Positions 25,839 through 33,910 of a DNA stretch of 64,000 bases are shown here, piece by piece. Numbering within the stretch: position 1 is the stretch's first letter; the number at the start of each line of letters is the position of its first letter. The notes below the pieces were generated by a model. It was not told the origin of the DNA and did not search any database. It saw nothing but the letters and a program-made list of their open reading frames with translations. The position numbers and the translations under genes are program-made. Source of the stretch: Rhodoferax lithotrophicus. GTDB lineage: Bacteria > Pseudomonadota > Gammaproteobacteria > Burkholderiales > Burkholderiaceae_C. The stretch is from the NCBI RefSeq assembly GCF_019973615.1, contig NZ_AP024238.1:4423989-4487988 (forward strand). The letters are read 5' to 3'.

Positions 25839-26794
25839 GTCAACACCTGCCCGATGGACACAGGGTTACCACGCAGGAAATCCGCCACCGCAAGCCGCTT
25901 GCCGCTGGGACGCTGTAGCTCGGTAATCAGAACTACAGAATTCATAGCTTTCACTGCAATACCTACGGGCGCTACAGCCACTATTTGCCCAAAAACAGCA
26001 GCTGCTTCAGGTGTCTGCGTGCTGGGCTCTGCCGCCCAAATCTTGAGTATTTCGTCGCCGAATTGGGTCGTACACCCTGGAAACGGGTTAAACGCGCGGA
26101 CTTTTCGGGCGATGGTGGGTGCCGACTGTGACCAATCAATGCCGGCCTCGGCCTTGTTGATCTTGCTGGCATAGGTGATACCCTCCAGCGGCTGGGCGAC
26201 CGGTTGCAGCCGCTGCTGCCCAGCCATCACCAGCACCTGCACCATCAAGCGGCCACCCAGCTCGGCCAGCCGGTCATGTAATCGACCCGTGGTGTCATCA
26301 GGCAGGATCGGCAACGACTGGCTCAACAACATATCCCCCGTGTCCAGACCCGCGTCCATTTGCATGATGGTGATGCCAGTTTGGGCATCACCTGCCTCAA
26401 TGGCCCGGTGAATGGGGGCTGCACCACGCCAGCGTGGCAGCAAAGAGGCATGGATGTTGAAGCACCCCAGGTGCGGCACATCCAGTACCCATTGCGGCAG
26501 GATCAGGCCATATGCCGCCACCACCATGGCATCGGCCTGGGCCGCCTTGATCACCTGGCAGGCAACGGCCGCTTCTTCTGCGTATTTGCCATCCAGCCGC
26601 AGGCTGCGCGGTTGTGCCACCGGGATACCCAACTGCAGGGCCAGTTGCTTGACCGGTGAGGCCTGAAGTTTCATGCCACGCCCGGCCGGACGATCCGGCT
26701 GGCTGAGCACCAGAACCACGTCATGCCCGGCCGCGTGCAAAGCGGCCAGCGCCACGGCGGCAAATTCAGGCGTCCCAGCAAAAATCAGCCTCAC
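25835..26794 (-). CDS. fmt: Methionyl-tRNA formyltransferase
   Basis: 319 residues. It formylates initiator Met-tRNA using 10-formyl-tetrahydrofolate. Visible are FAGTPEFAA at the N-terminus, SQPDRPAGRG, the catalytic-site stretch HASLLPRWRGAAPIHRAI and the C-terminal tRNA-binding domain ending ELQRPSGKRLAVADFLRG. It starts four bases inside the end of def, the classic def-fmt pair. Near the C-terminus, the segment encoded by about 25933-25987 (PVGIAVKAMNSVVLI) is AT-richer than its surroundings and resembles a dispersed palindromic repeat found elsewhere in the window, although the protein length is normal. Confidence 0.97.
   Translation of the reverse strand: MRLIFAGTPEFAAVALAALHAAGHDVVLVLSQPDRPAGRGMKLQASPVKQLALQLGIPVAQPRSLRLDGKYAEEAAVACQVIKAAQADAMVVAAYGLILPQWVLDVPHLGCFNIHASLLPRWRGAAPIHRAIEAGDAQTGITIMQMDAGLDTGDMLLSQSLPILPDDTTGRLHDRLAELGGRLMVQVLVMAGQQRLQPVAQPLEGITYASKINKAEAGIDWSQSAPTIARKVRAFNPFPGCTTQFGDEILKIWAAEPSTQTPEAAAVFGQIVAVAPVGIAVKAMNSVVLITELQRPSGKRLAVADFLRGNPVSIGQVLT
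25933..25987. repeat. Dispersed repeat-like segment, in fmt
   Basis: TTCATAGCTTTCACTGC to GGGCGCTACAGCCACTATTT. It shares the ATAGC and GCTAC ends with the family but its arms are degenerate. Confidence 0.45.
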
Positions 26795-27300
26795 TCGCGA
26801 GCTCCGCGCTGAGCTTTGAGCATCTTGGTCTTGATGCGATTGCGCTTGAGAGGCGATAAATATTCCACAAAAACCTTACCCATCAAATGATCCATTTCGT
26901 GCTGAATACACACCGCCAACAGGCCATCGGCCTCAATCAGGCGATTTTGACCCGCTCCGTCAAGCGCTTCGACCTTGATGCTGTCATGGCGCTGTACACC
27001 GTCATAAATACCCGGTACCGACAGGCAGCCCTCCTCGTTCAAGTGTGTTTCAGGGCTGACCCAGATCAGTCGGGGATTAATCAGCACCAATGGATCATCA
27101 CGCCCCTCGGACACGTCAATCACGATCAAGCGCTCATGCACATCCACTTGCGTGGCAGCGAGCCCCACGCCCTTGGCCTCGTACATGGTCTCAAGCATGT
27201 CGGCCATCAGGGTCTGAATGCGGGCATCCACAGCAGCTACTGGCTTGGCCACGGTGTGTAATTTAGGGTCAGGAAAACAAAGAATGGAGAGTAAAGCCAT
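26791..27300 (-). CDS. def: Peptide deformylase
   Basis: 169 residues, normal length. All three metal-site motifs are present: GVGLAATQ, EGCLSVP (metal-binding Cys) and QHEMDHL (two His ligands and the catalytic Glu). It removes formyl groups from nascent proteins. It is first in the def-fmt-azlC-azlD set and is divergent from the LysM gene, with about 100 bases between them that must hold both promoters. Confidence 0.97.
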   Translation of the reverse strand: MALLSILCFPDPKLHTVAKPVAAVDARIQTLMADMLETMYEAKGVGLAATQVDVHERLIVIDVSEGRDDPLVLINPRLIWVSPETHLNEEGCLSVPGIYDGVQRHDSIKVEALDGAGQNRLIEADGLLAVCIQHEMDHLMGKVFVEYLSPLKRNRIKTKMLKAQRGARE

Positions 27301-27403
27301 GGTGTCACTTCAAAGAAGGTGGTATTTTCGCTATTTTTATGTGGGCTTGCCCGCCACACAAGGGACAATCGTTGTCCAATCAAGGGCTTGGGCAGAAAAT
27401 CTC

Positions 27404-28651
27404 ATGCGATTCAACAGGACACTCTTCACCATGGCGAAACCTTACTTTGACGCTGTTACGGCTACGATGACCCTGACGGCACTGGCTTGCAGCCTGCTAG
27501 CAGGCCCCACCAGCGCACAAACCTTCCCGATTTCAGCCCAACAACGCGCCACGGCCAACCAAGTGGCTCAAGCAGGCATACCTTTGGGCGAGCTCAAGAC
27601 CGATGCCCCGGCCAGTTACATCGTGAAGGCCGGAGACACCCTGTGGGGTATCTCCAACTTGTTTTTGAACAAGGCTTGGCGCTGGCCTGAACTGTGGGGC
27701 ATGAACCTGACCGACATTAAAAACCCGCACCGGATCTACCCGGGGCAAACGCTGTTTTTGGACACCAGCGAAGGACGTGCTCGCTTGCGTATGCGTGCGG
27801 CCAGTGTTGACTTTGACGGTAGTGAGTTGCCCACCGTCAAGGTATCCCCCCAGACCCGTGTGGAAAATTTGGCCGCCAGTGCCTTGCCCACTCTGAAAAA
27901 TCAGATGATCGAGCCGTTTCTGGCTGAGCCGATGATCGTGGATGAGCTGACGTTCAACAATGCACCACGTATTGTGGCTACACAAGACAGCCGGGTGCTG
28001 ATCACCCGTGGTGACCGGGCTTACGCACGCGGCCCGGCTGGCGCAGAGCTGATCGATAACCCTTCGCAAAAACAGAAGGCCTACCGGATATTTCGCAATG
28101 CCACCCCATTGAAAGATCCACTGACCGCGGAAGTACTGGGTTTTGAAGCCCAGTACGTTGGGAAAGCCCTGCTGGTGCGCAGTGAAACCACACAAACCAG
28201 CCCAGGCACTGATGGCAAAGACATCACTGACATCGTCCCAGCCACACTGGACATCATCGAGGCCAAAGAAGAAATGCGCGTGGGTGACCGCCTGCTGCCT
28301 GAGCCGCCGCGCGAATTCCAGAGCTACATGCCCCATGCCCCGACCAGTCCGGTAGACGCACGCATTGTGTCGGTGTATGGCAGCGCCGTGGCCAATGCAT
28401 CACAGAACCAGGTGGTGACCATCAACCGTGGCAAACGCGATGGCATGGAAAGTGGTCATGTGCTGGCCATCCTGCAAGATGGTGCGCGCTTGTTGGACAA
28501 AACCGACGAGGGCCGCCCCCAGATCAAACTCCCCGACGAACGCAATGGTTTGCTGATGGTATTTCGCACCTTTGAGCGCGTCTCTTATGCACTGGTGCTG
28601 GACATCACCAGCGGTGTCAAGGTTGGTGACCACTTGGTCAACCCCAACTGA
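27404..28651 (+). CDS. Secreted LysM-domain protein
   Basis: 415 residues from the ATG at 27404; the ATG at 27431, with AGGA 11 bases upstream, is an equally possible start. A hydrophobic signal peptide ends near GPTSAQT. A single LysM domain follows (SYIVKAGDTLWGISNLFL to IYPGQTLFL), which would bind peptidoglycan. The remaining 300 residues are a beta-rich region with no name I can give. This architecture is common in betaproteobacteria just upstream of dprA, as here; dprA begins 15 bases after its stop. Confidence 0.9.
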   Translation: MRFNRTLFTMAKPYFDAVTATMTLTALACSLLAGPTSAQTFPISAQQRATANQVAQAGIPLGELKTDAPASYIVKAGDTLWGISNLFLNKAWRWPELWGMNLTDIKNPHRIYPGQTLFLDTSEGRARLRMRAASVDFDGSELPTVKVSPQTRVENLAASALPTLKNQMIEPFLAEPMIVDELTFNNAPRIVATQDSRVLITRGDRAYARGPAGAELIDNPSQKQKAYRIFRNATPLKDPLTAEVLGFEAQYVGKALLVRSETTQTSPGTDGKDITDIVPATLDIIEAKEEMRVGDRLLPEPPREFQSYMPHAPTSPVDARIVSVYGSAVANASQNQVVTINRGKRDGMESGHVLAILQDGARLLDKTDEGRPQIKLPDERNGLLMVFRTFERVSYALVLDITSGVKVGDHLVNPN

Positions 28652-28665
28652 ACCTGTCTGTACCT

Positions 28666-29889
28666 GTGGATCGCGCGGAACTCGCCGCCTGGTTACGCCT
28701 GACGCTCACGCCTGGAGTGGGCAATGGCAGCGCTCGCAAACTGCTGGGCGCTTTTGGCCTGCCCCAAACCGTTTTTGAGCAAAGTGCAAGTGCCTTGGCG
28801 CAAGTGGTCAACAGCACGCAAGTCAGCGCCCTGCGCAGCACGCCTCCGGAACTGGAAGCACTGCTCACCACCACTTGGACCTGGTTGCAACAAGATGACC
28901 CGCAGGGCATTCGTCGGCGCATCGTGGCGCTGGGTGACAGCAACTATCCCCAGGCCCTGCTCAACCTGGAAGACCCACCGCTGCTGCTGTATCTTCTGGG
29001 GATTGCAGAATTTGGAAAAAAGAGCACTGTAGCGCTTGTCAATCAAGCGCAAGAAGCTACAAATAACATAGCGCCCTACACCATTGACCCAGGCCAAAGT
29101 CTGGCCGTGGTGGGCAGCCGTAACCCGACACCGCAAGGAGCGGTGAACGCCCACCGCTTTGCCAAAGCCATGGCACAAGCCGGCCTGACCATTGTCAGCG
29201 GTCTGGCTTTGGGGGTGGATGGTGCGGCACACACAGGCGCACTGGAAGGTGGTGATACCCAGGCCGGAGGTCTGACCGTGGCCGTTGTGGGCACCGGACT
29301 GGATCGGGTCTACCCCAAAGCACACCGCGACCTGGCCCACCGGATCGCCCTGCATGGCCTGCTGGTCAGTGAGTACCCCCTGGGAACCCCACCGTTGACG
29401 GCCAATTTTCCCAAGCGCAACCGCCTCATTGCAGGCTTATCCAATGGCACCCTGGTGGTTGAGGCGGCACTGAAATCGGGCTCACTCATTACCGCACGGC
29501 TGACCTCGGAGCAGGGCAAAGAGGTGTTTGCGATTCCGGGCTCGATCCACGCGGCCCAGTCGCGCGGCTGCCACGCACTGATCAAACAAGGGGCCAAGCT
29601 GGTGGAGTCTGCACAAGACATCCTGGAAGAACTGCGATGGCCTTCCAATGTTCTCTCGCTCTCAAATTCAATAGCTGCCAGCGCTTTACCAACAAGCACT
29701 GCAGGATATTTTGATGCTCATGCCTTGTTGCTGGAATCACTCGGTTACGACCCCGTCGGCCTGGATGCGCTGCAAGCCCGTTGTGGTCTGGATGCAGCCG
29801 ATCTGCAAGCCCAATTGATGGGGCTGGAGCTGGATGGTCTGGTGGCACGCTTGCCAGGCGGCTTGTTTCAGCGTTTGACCAAACCCTGA
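28666..29889 (+). CDS. dprA: DNA-processing protein DprA
   Basis: 407 residues, longer than many DprA proteins. It loads RecA on incoming single-stranded DNA during transformation. The Rossmann core has LAVVGSRNPT, SGLALGVDGAAH, FPKRNRLIAGLSNGTLVVEA and SGSLITARL, followed by a C-terminal winged-helix-like domain. The GTG at 28666 is the chosen start. Two stretches look inserted: residues about 114-143 (FGKKSTVALVNQAQEATNNI), just before the core, and about 333-350 (SIAASALPTSTAGYF), before the C-terminal domain. Both coincide with palindromic repeat copies at the DNA level and keep the frame open. Confidence 0.95.
   Translation: MDRAELAAWLRLTLTPGVGNGSARKLLGAFGLPQTVFEQSASALAQVVNSTQVSALRSTPPELEALLTTTWTWLQQDDPQGIRRRIVALGDSNYPQALLNLEDPPLLLYLLGIAEFGKKSTVALVNQAQEATNNIAPYTIDPGQSLAVVGSRNPTPQGAVNAHRFAKAMAQAGLTIVSGLALGVDGAAHTGALEGGDTQAGGLTVAVVGTGLDRVYPKAHRDLAHRIALHGLLVSEYPLGTPPLTANFPKRNRLIAGLSNGTLVVEAALKSGSLITARLTSEQGKEVFAIPGSIHAAQSRGCHALIKQGAKLVESAQDILEELRWPSNVLSLSNSIAASALPTSTAGYFDAHALLLESLGYDPVGLDALQARCGLDAADLQAQLMGLELDGLVARLPGGLFQRLTKP
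29029..29070. repeat. Dispersed palindromic repeat, in dprA (first)
   Basis: AGCGCTTG and CAAGCGC arms around TCAAT, flanked by TGT and GAAGCTACAAATA. It lies inside the extra segment before the DprA core. Confidence 0.7.
29665..29715. repeat. Dispersed palindromic repeat, in dprA (second)
   Basis: CAATAGCTGCCAGCGCTT, a seven-base loop, then AAGCACTGCAGGATATTTTG. The arms pair apart from one mismatch. Confidence 0.7.
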
Positions 29890-29990
29890 CGACTGGACGC
29901 ACGAGATAATGCGACCGGAACCAGGGTACAAGTCGGATTTCCGGCCTATTTCCCCTGATCAAGCGACCTATGTCGCGCTACAGTGGCGAC

Positions 29991-30485
29991 ATGTTTGAAG
30001 TCCTTGCATTTGTCTACGACAACTACTGGTACGGGGATACCTGCCCTGCGCTCCCGACCCTTCAACGCAAACTGAATCAGGTGGGTTTTGCCGACGATGA
30101 GATCGTGCCCGCACTGGTCTGGCTGGAGGAGCTTAAACGTGCCAGCCAGAACATGCTGACGAGCAAGTGGTCAGCAGATCCCTGGGCGCAATCAACCTTC
30201 TTGCAGCCCTCCGCTTCAACCATGCGGGTATTAAGCGCAGCTGAGCAAAACCACCTGGGGTGTGATGGCTGGTCTTACCTGCTCTTTTTGGTCTCTGTGG
30301 GGGCACTGCCCCAAGCACGGTTTGAGCTGGTGATGGATCGTGTCATGGCCACCCCCGATGCACCAATGGAGCTCGACGACCTGAAACTGATTGTGCTGAT
30401 GGTTTACTGGAGCCTGGGTGAGGAGCCCGCTGCGCTGGTATTGGATGATTTGTGCGATAGCCACACTGGGCGTATCGGTCACTGA
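29991..30485 (+). CDS. smg: Smg family protein (DUF494)
   Basis: 164 residues beginning MFEVLAFVYDNYWYGD, the usual N-terminus of Smg proteins; an in-frame ATG at 29970 is the alternative start. The protein is acidic and helical, with LVMDRVMA and LDDLKLIVLMVYWSLGEEP near the end. Smg genes typically follow dprA, as here. The function is not firmly established. It converges on the DUF1631 gene with only ten bases between the stops. Confidence 0.93.
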   Translation: MFEVLAFVYDNYWYGDTCPALPTLQRKLNQVGFADDEIVPALVWLEELKRASQNMLTSKWSADPWAQSTFLQPSASTMRVLSAAEQNHLGCDGWSYLLFLVSVGALPQARFELVMDRVMATPDAPMELDDLKLIVLMVYWSLGEEPAALVLDDLCDSHTGRIGH

Positions 30486-30495
30486 TCCAAGCCAA

Positions 30496-32889
30496 TCAAC
30501 TCAGGAGTTGCGCTGGATTGGCCTGCAATTGACTCAAGGCATTACGGGTCGCGCGTTGGGTCAGGGGTTCGGTTTCCTGAGTTTCGAGTAATCCGGCCTG
30601 CAAATAAGCAGCCAGGCGAACCGTCTGAATCAGGTAACTGTGCCCGACATTGGAGGCAAACAGATGCAAATGGCCCATGGGGCTACGCCAGGCGTATTGC
30701 ACCTGTGACTCCTGATCCTTGTACTTCAGTACGAACCACGCCCCCAAATCGAGCTCTCGTGCCCACTCCAGCATGACCGCACTGGCCTTGCCGCCCCCTT
30801 CGGTAATGACATCCAGCGACGAAGCATCAACATCCAGCAAGTCCTCAATACTTTGAGCATCCAATGGCAACTCTTCGGCACCATCATCACTGATGTAGTC
30901 TTCCAGATTCGCCAGCCGGGCGGCCAGCGCCTGGATTTGATCATCGGCGATGGCTTGTGTTTTGGACATGAAGGCTTCCACCAACACTGCACTGACACGT
31001 TTGATGTGCTCCTCTTGCTCAGATGCGGGCATGTTCATCAATGTTAAACCTGCGCGCAAGCACTGCAATAACTCTGGCAAATCCGAAATCACCCGTGCAC
31101 GGTCAGCCCGGTTGGGCTTGGCACTGGCGGCCCAAATCAGGTCAGAGGCCGTTTTTTTCAATAGCAGGGTTTCCTCATGTTTCGGCCCCTGACGCACGGC
31201 AGAGATGGCCAGCACCTCCGCCCAGACTTTGAACAAAAATTCACGAATCTCGTCACGCACCGGCATATCCTGAATCTGGTTGCGGATTTCAATGGTGAAC
31301 TGGATAGCCAGGGTTTCTTTTTGCTCGACCTGCTGAGCCACACCGACCAGTTTCTGGGTCACGGGCTTTTGCGTCAGATGTTTCTTCAGAAAAGCCAGAA
31401 ACTCTTCATACACACGCACGTAAACCTTCTGACCGGTATCCGGGTACTGTTCAATGACTTGCACCACCCGTTTGATTTCCGTCTCCAGCGCCGCGCTGCT
31501 GATACCACTGGCATCAAAGCCCATCACACACGACCCCATACGATCAATCAGCAAACGTGCCGGGTGATCCAGCCGCTGGAAAAAATCGGGCTCTTGCAAA
31601 GCCACCCGCAAAACCGGCATTTGTAGCCTGGCAAACCAGACGCGGATACCGCTGGGAATACGGTCTTCCTGCAGAATTGCCTGAAACATCAAAGCCACCA
31701 GTTCAATGATGGCTTTTTCAGCGTCAGTTTGCGCCTTTTCTTTGAGCTCGGTCGATTGCTGGCGCAACTGACCAGCCAAATGCCCCATCATCTCGGGAAC
31801 CGCGCTTTGCCCACTGGCTACAGGCTGGACCAGATAGACATCCCCCAACATCGGTTGCTGCGCCATGGCCGCCAACAAGTTGGGTGACGCTGGTGCGGAA
31901 TACAGCGTCGGCGCATACCCCTCCATTGGGGGAGCCGCTTGTGCAGGCCCCAACAAGCGGCCAATTTGCTCCAACAGGCTCTGGGCACGCTCGCCCCGCC
32001 AGTGCGGACCTGCTGACCGTGCACCCAAATAACCAGCGGGGTTGCCATACATGGGCTCTCCAGCCCGGTAACCCGCGTAACCAACAGAGCTCTGGGCATT
32101 CACTTGCATGGCCGCTTCATTCACCCGATCTTGAGCGCGCCGATTCGGTGTACGTCCAGGCCCGGGCGCAGGTGCATCTGTCTGGCGGCGCCCCACAAAA
32201 CCTTCTGCCGCGACCGGCCCGGCAGCCGCGGGCAAACCCGCCGAAGCGGTGGGAATATGCGGCGAAAACTCGATCACCGGCAACACCCCTTTGGCGATCA
32301 ACATCTCGTTGCAACTCGCATAGGCGGCGCGTAAATGCTCGTCCATATGGCGTTGAATCGCCTCGCTGGCCAGTTGCCAGGCTTCCCGCGTCATGCCACA
32401 AGCCGTCCACTGCTCCACCACAGGCAGCAACAAGGTTTCAGGATGCGCGATGTCTTGCGGATTGAGATCCCGCTCGCCATTGAGTAACTTCAGTCGCTTG
32501 CGCAAATCGTTAACCTCTTCGGCAGCATGCTCCATCAAATTCAGTGCCAGACGGGAGGCAAGAATCTTGTTTTCGACCACCTCCGTCCCCACCAATTCGA
32601 ACAAACCATCTGCAGGTTGCGCCACCACCACCGGCTGGGGAGTCAAGGCCTTTTCCCAGGCTTGCAACACGGCATCGTGCCACTGTGTCTTGTGCTGCTG
32701 ATAGTAGGTCCAGGCCTCACGGCGCAATTGCACATCGCGTGAACGGCCACCTTCATTCATCAGGGCCGTCAACCGCTCCTGCACCACCCCCAGCAAAGCG
32801 GCCATACCCTGCCCAGCCAACGACACCAGACGCTGACGTACCTGGACAGCAAGCGTCTGAGCAGCAGGAGTCGAATGCGCGGTCGCCAT
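30496..32889 (-). CDS. DUF1631 family protein
   Basis: 797 residues from the ATG at 32889; a TTG two codons earlier is possible. It is a large, mainly helical cytoplasmic protein of the DUF1631 type common in beta- and gammaproteobacteria. No enzymatic motif is visible. The N-terminal half is helical (LRREAWTYYQQHKTQWHDA), a Gly/Pro/Ala-rich linker runs from about 220 to 300, and the C-terminal third carries the conserved DUF1631 part with GAWFVLKYKDQESQVQYAW, a PilZ-like beta segment. I make no firm functional claim. It starts 11 bases after secF ends and may be its 3' neighbour in one transcript. Confidence 0.88.
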   Translation of the reverse strand: MATAHSTPAAQTLAVQVRQRLVSLAGQGMAALLGVVQERLTALMNEGGRSRDVQLRREAWTYYQQHKTQWHDAVLQAWEKALTPQPVVVAQPADGLFELVGTEVVENKILASRLALNLMEHAAEEVNDLRKRLKLLNGERDLNPQDIAHPETLLLPVVEQWTACGMTREAWQLASEAIQRHMDEHLRAAYASCNEMLIAKGVLPVIEFSPHIPTASAGLPAAAGPVAAEGFVGRRQTDAPAPGPGRTPNRRAQDRVNEAAMQVNAQSSVGYAGYRAGEPMYGNPAGYLGARSAGPHWRGERAQSLLEQIGRLLGPAQAAPPMEGYAPTLYSAPASPNLLAAMAQQPMLGDVYLVQPVASGQSAVPEMMGHLAGQLRQQSTELKEKAQTDAEKAIIELVALMFQAILQEDRIPSGIRVWFARLQMPVLRVALQEPDFFQRLDHPARLLIDRMGSCVMGFDASGISSAALETEIKRVVQVIEQYPDTGQKVYVRVYEEFLAFLKKHLTQKPVTQKLVGVAQQVEQKETLAIQFTIEIRNQIQDMPVRDEIREFLFKVWAEVLAISAVRQGPKHEETLLLKKTASDLIWAASAKPNRADRARVISDLPELLQCLRAGLTLMNMPASEQEEHIKRVSAVLVEAFMSKTQAIADDQIQALAARLANLEDYISDDGAEELPLDAQSIEDLLDVDASSLDVITEGGGKASAVMLEWARELDLGAWFVLKYKDQESQVQYAWRSPMGHLHLFASNVGHSYLIQTVRLAAYLQAGLLETQETEPLTQRATRNALSQLQANPAQLLS

Positions 32890-32900
32890 GGCCAAAAATT

Positions 32901-33857
32901 TTAGACGGTGGCCCCCGCATTGGGGTCATTGGGATCCAGGTCTTTTTTTGCAGTGCCCCCTTTGACCAGGTCTTCACGCGTGATACCCAACCACATGGCG
33001 ATGGCCGCTGCGACAAACACGGAAGAATAAATACCAAACAAGATGCCGATGGTCAGCGCCAGCGCAAAATAGTGCAGCGTGGCGCCACCAAACAACAGCA
33101 TGGAAAGCACCATCAACTGGGTTGACCCGTGGGTGATGATGGTGCGGCTGATGGTCGAAGTAATGGCGTTGTTGATGATTTCCACGGTACTCATCTTGCG
33201 GTAACGCCGAAAGTTTTCCCGAATCCGGTCAAAAATCACCACCGACTCATTCACCGAATAACCCAAAACAGCCAATACTGCGGCCAGCACCGGCAGTGAG
33301 AACTCCCACTGGAAAAACGCGAAAAAACCCAGGATGATGATCACGTCATGCATGTTGGCGACGATGGCCGCCACCGCAAACTTCCACTCAAAGCGTACGG
33401 CCAAGTAGATCATGATGCCCACCACCACAAAAGCCAGGGCTTTCAGACCATCAGCAGCCAATTCGTCGCCGACCTGAGGGCCAACAAACTCGGTGCGCCG
33501 CATGGTGGCTGACGGATCAACTTCTTTCAATGCAGCCATCACTTGCGTGCTTTGTTGAGCACTACTCACGCCTTTTTGTACGGGCAGACGAATCAACACA
33601 TCGCGGGCGGTACCAAAATTCTGCACCTGCACATCGGCAAAGCCGAGTTTGGCCACCGTCGCCCGTACGCCGCCAATATCTGCGGGTTGTGAATAAGTCA
33701 CTTCCAGCAACGTGCCACCAGTGAACTCCACAGACAAGTGCAAGCCACGTGAAAACAGGAAAAACACCGCAGCCAGGAATGTGATGAATGACACCAGGTT
33801 AAACACCAGCGCATGCCGCATGAACGGAATGTCACGCTTGATTCGGAAAAACTCCAT
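32901..33857 (-). CDS. secF: Protein translocase subunit SecF
   Basis: 318 residues with six expected membrane helices. TM1 (about 18-36) is followed by FSRGLHLSVEFTGGTLLEV, the periplasmic P1-like domain, then the membrane bundle with GYSVNESVVIFDRIRENFR. With SecD it uses the proton gradient to complete protein export. It follows secD by 53 bases. The N-terminal MEFFRIKRDIPFMR is typical of the family. Confidence 0.97.
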   Translation of the reverse strand: MEFFRIKRDIPFMRHALVFNLVSFITFLAAVFFLFSRGLHLSVEFTGGTLLEVTYSQPADIGGVRATVAKLGFADVQVQNFGTARDVLIRLPVQKGVSSAQQSTQVMAALKEVDPSATMRRTEFVGPQVGDELAADGLKALAFVVVGIMIYLAVRFEWKFAVAAIVANMHDVIIILGFFAFFQWEFSLPVLAAVLAVLGYSVNESVVIFDRIRENFRRYRKMSTVEIINNAITSTISRTIITHGSTQLMVLSMLLFGGATLHYFALALTIGILFGIYSSVFVAAAIAMWLGITREDLVKGGTAKKDLDPNDPNAGATV

Positions 33858-33910
33858 TAAATGACCTCTTTTAATTCGTTTTCAGGGGTGTATATACGAG
33901 CACAAACACC

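Noticed and set aside
27372..27386. Short palindrome GGACAATCGTTGTCC between def and the LysM gene as a second site for the MerR regulator
   Set aside because: The half-sites are in the opposite order (GGACAA first) from the site at 56102-56122, so it is probably unrelated.
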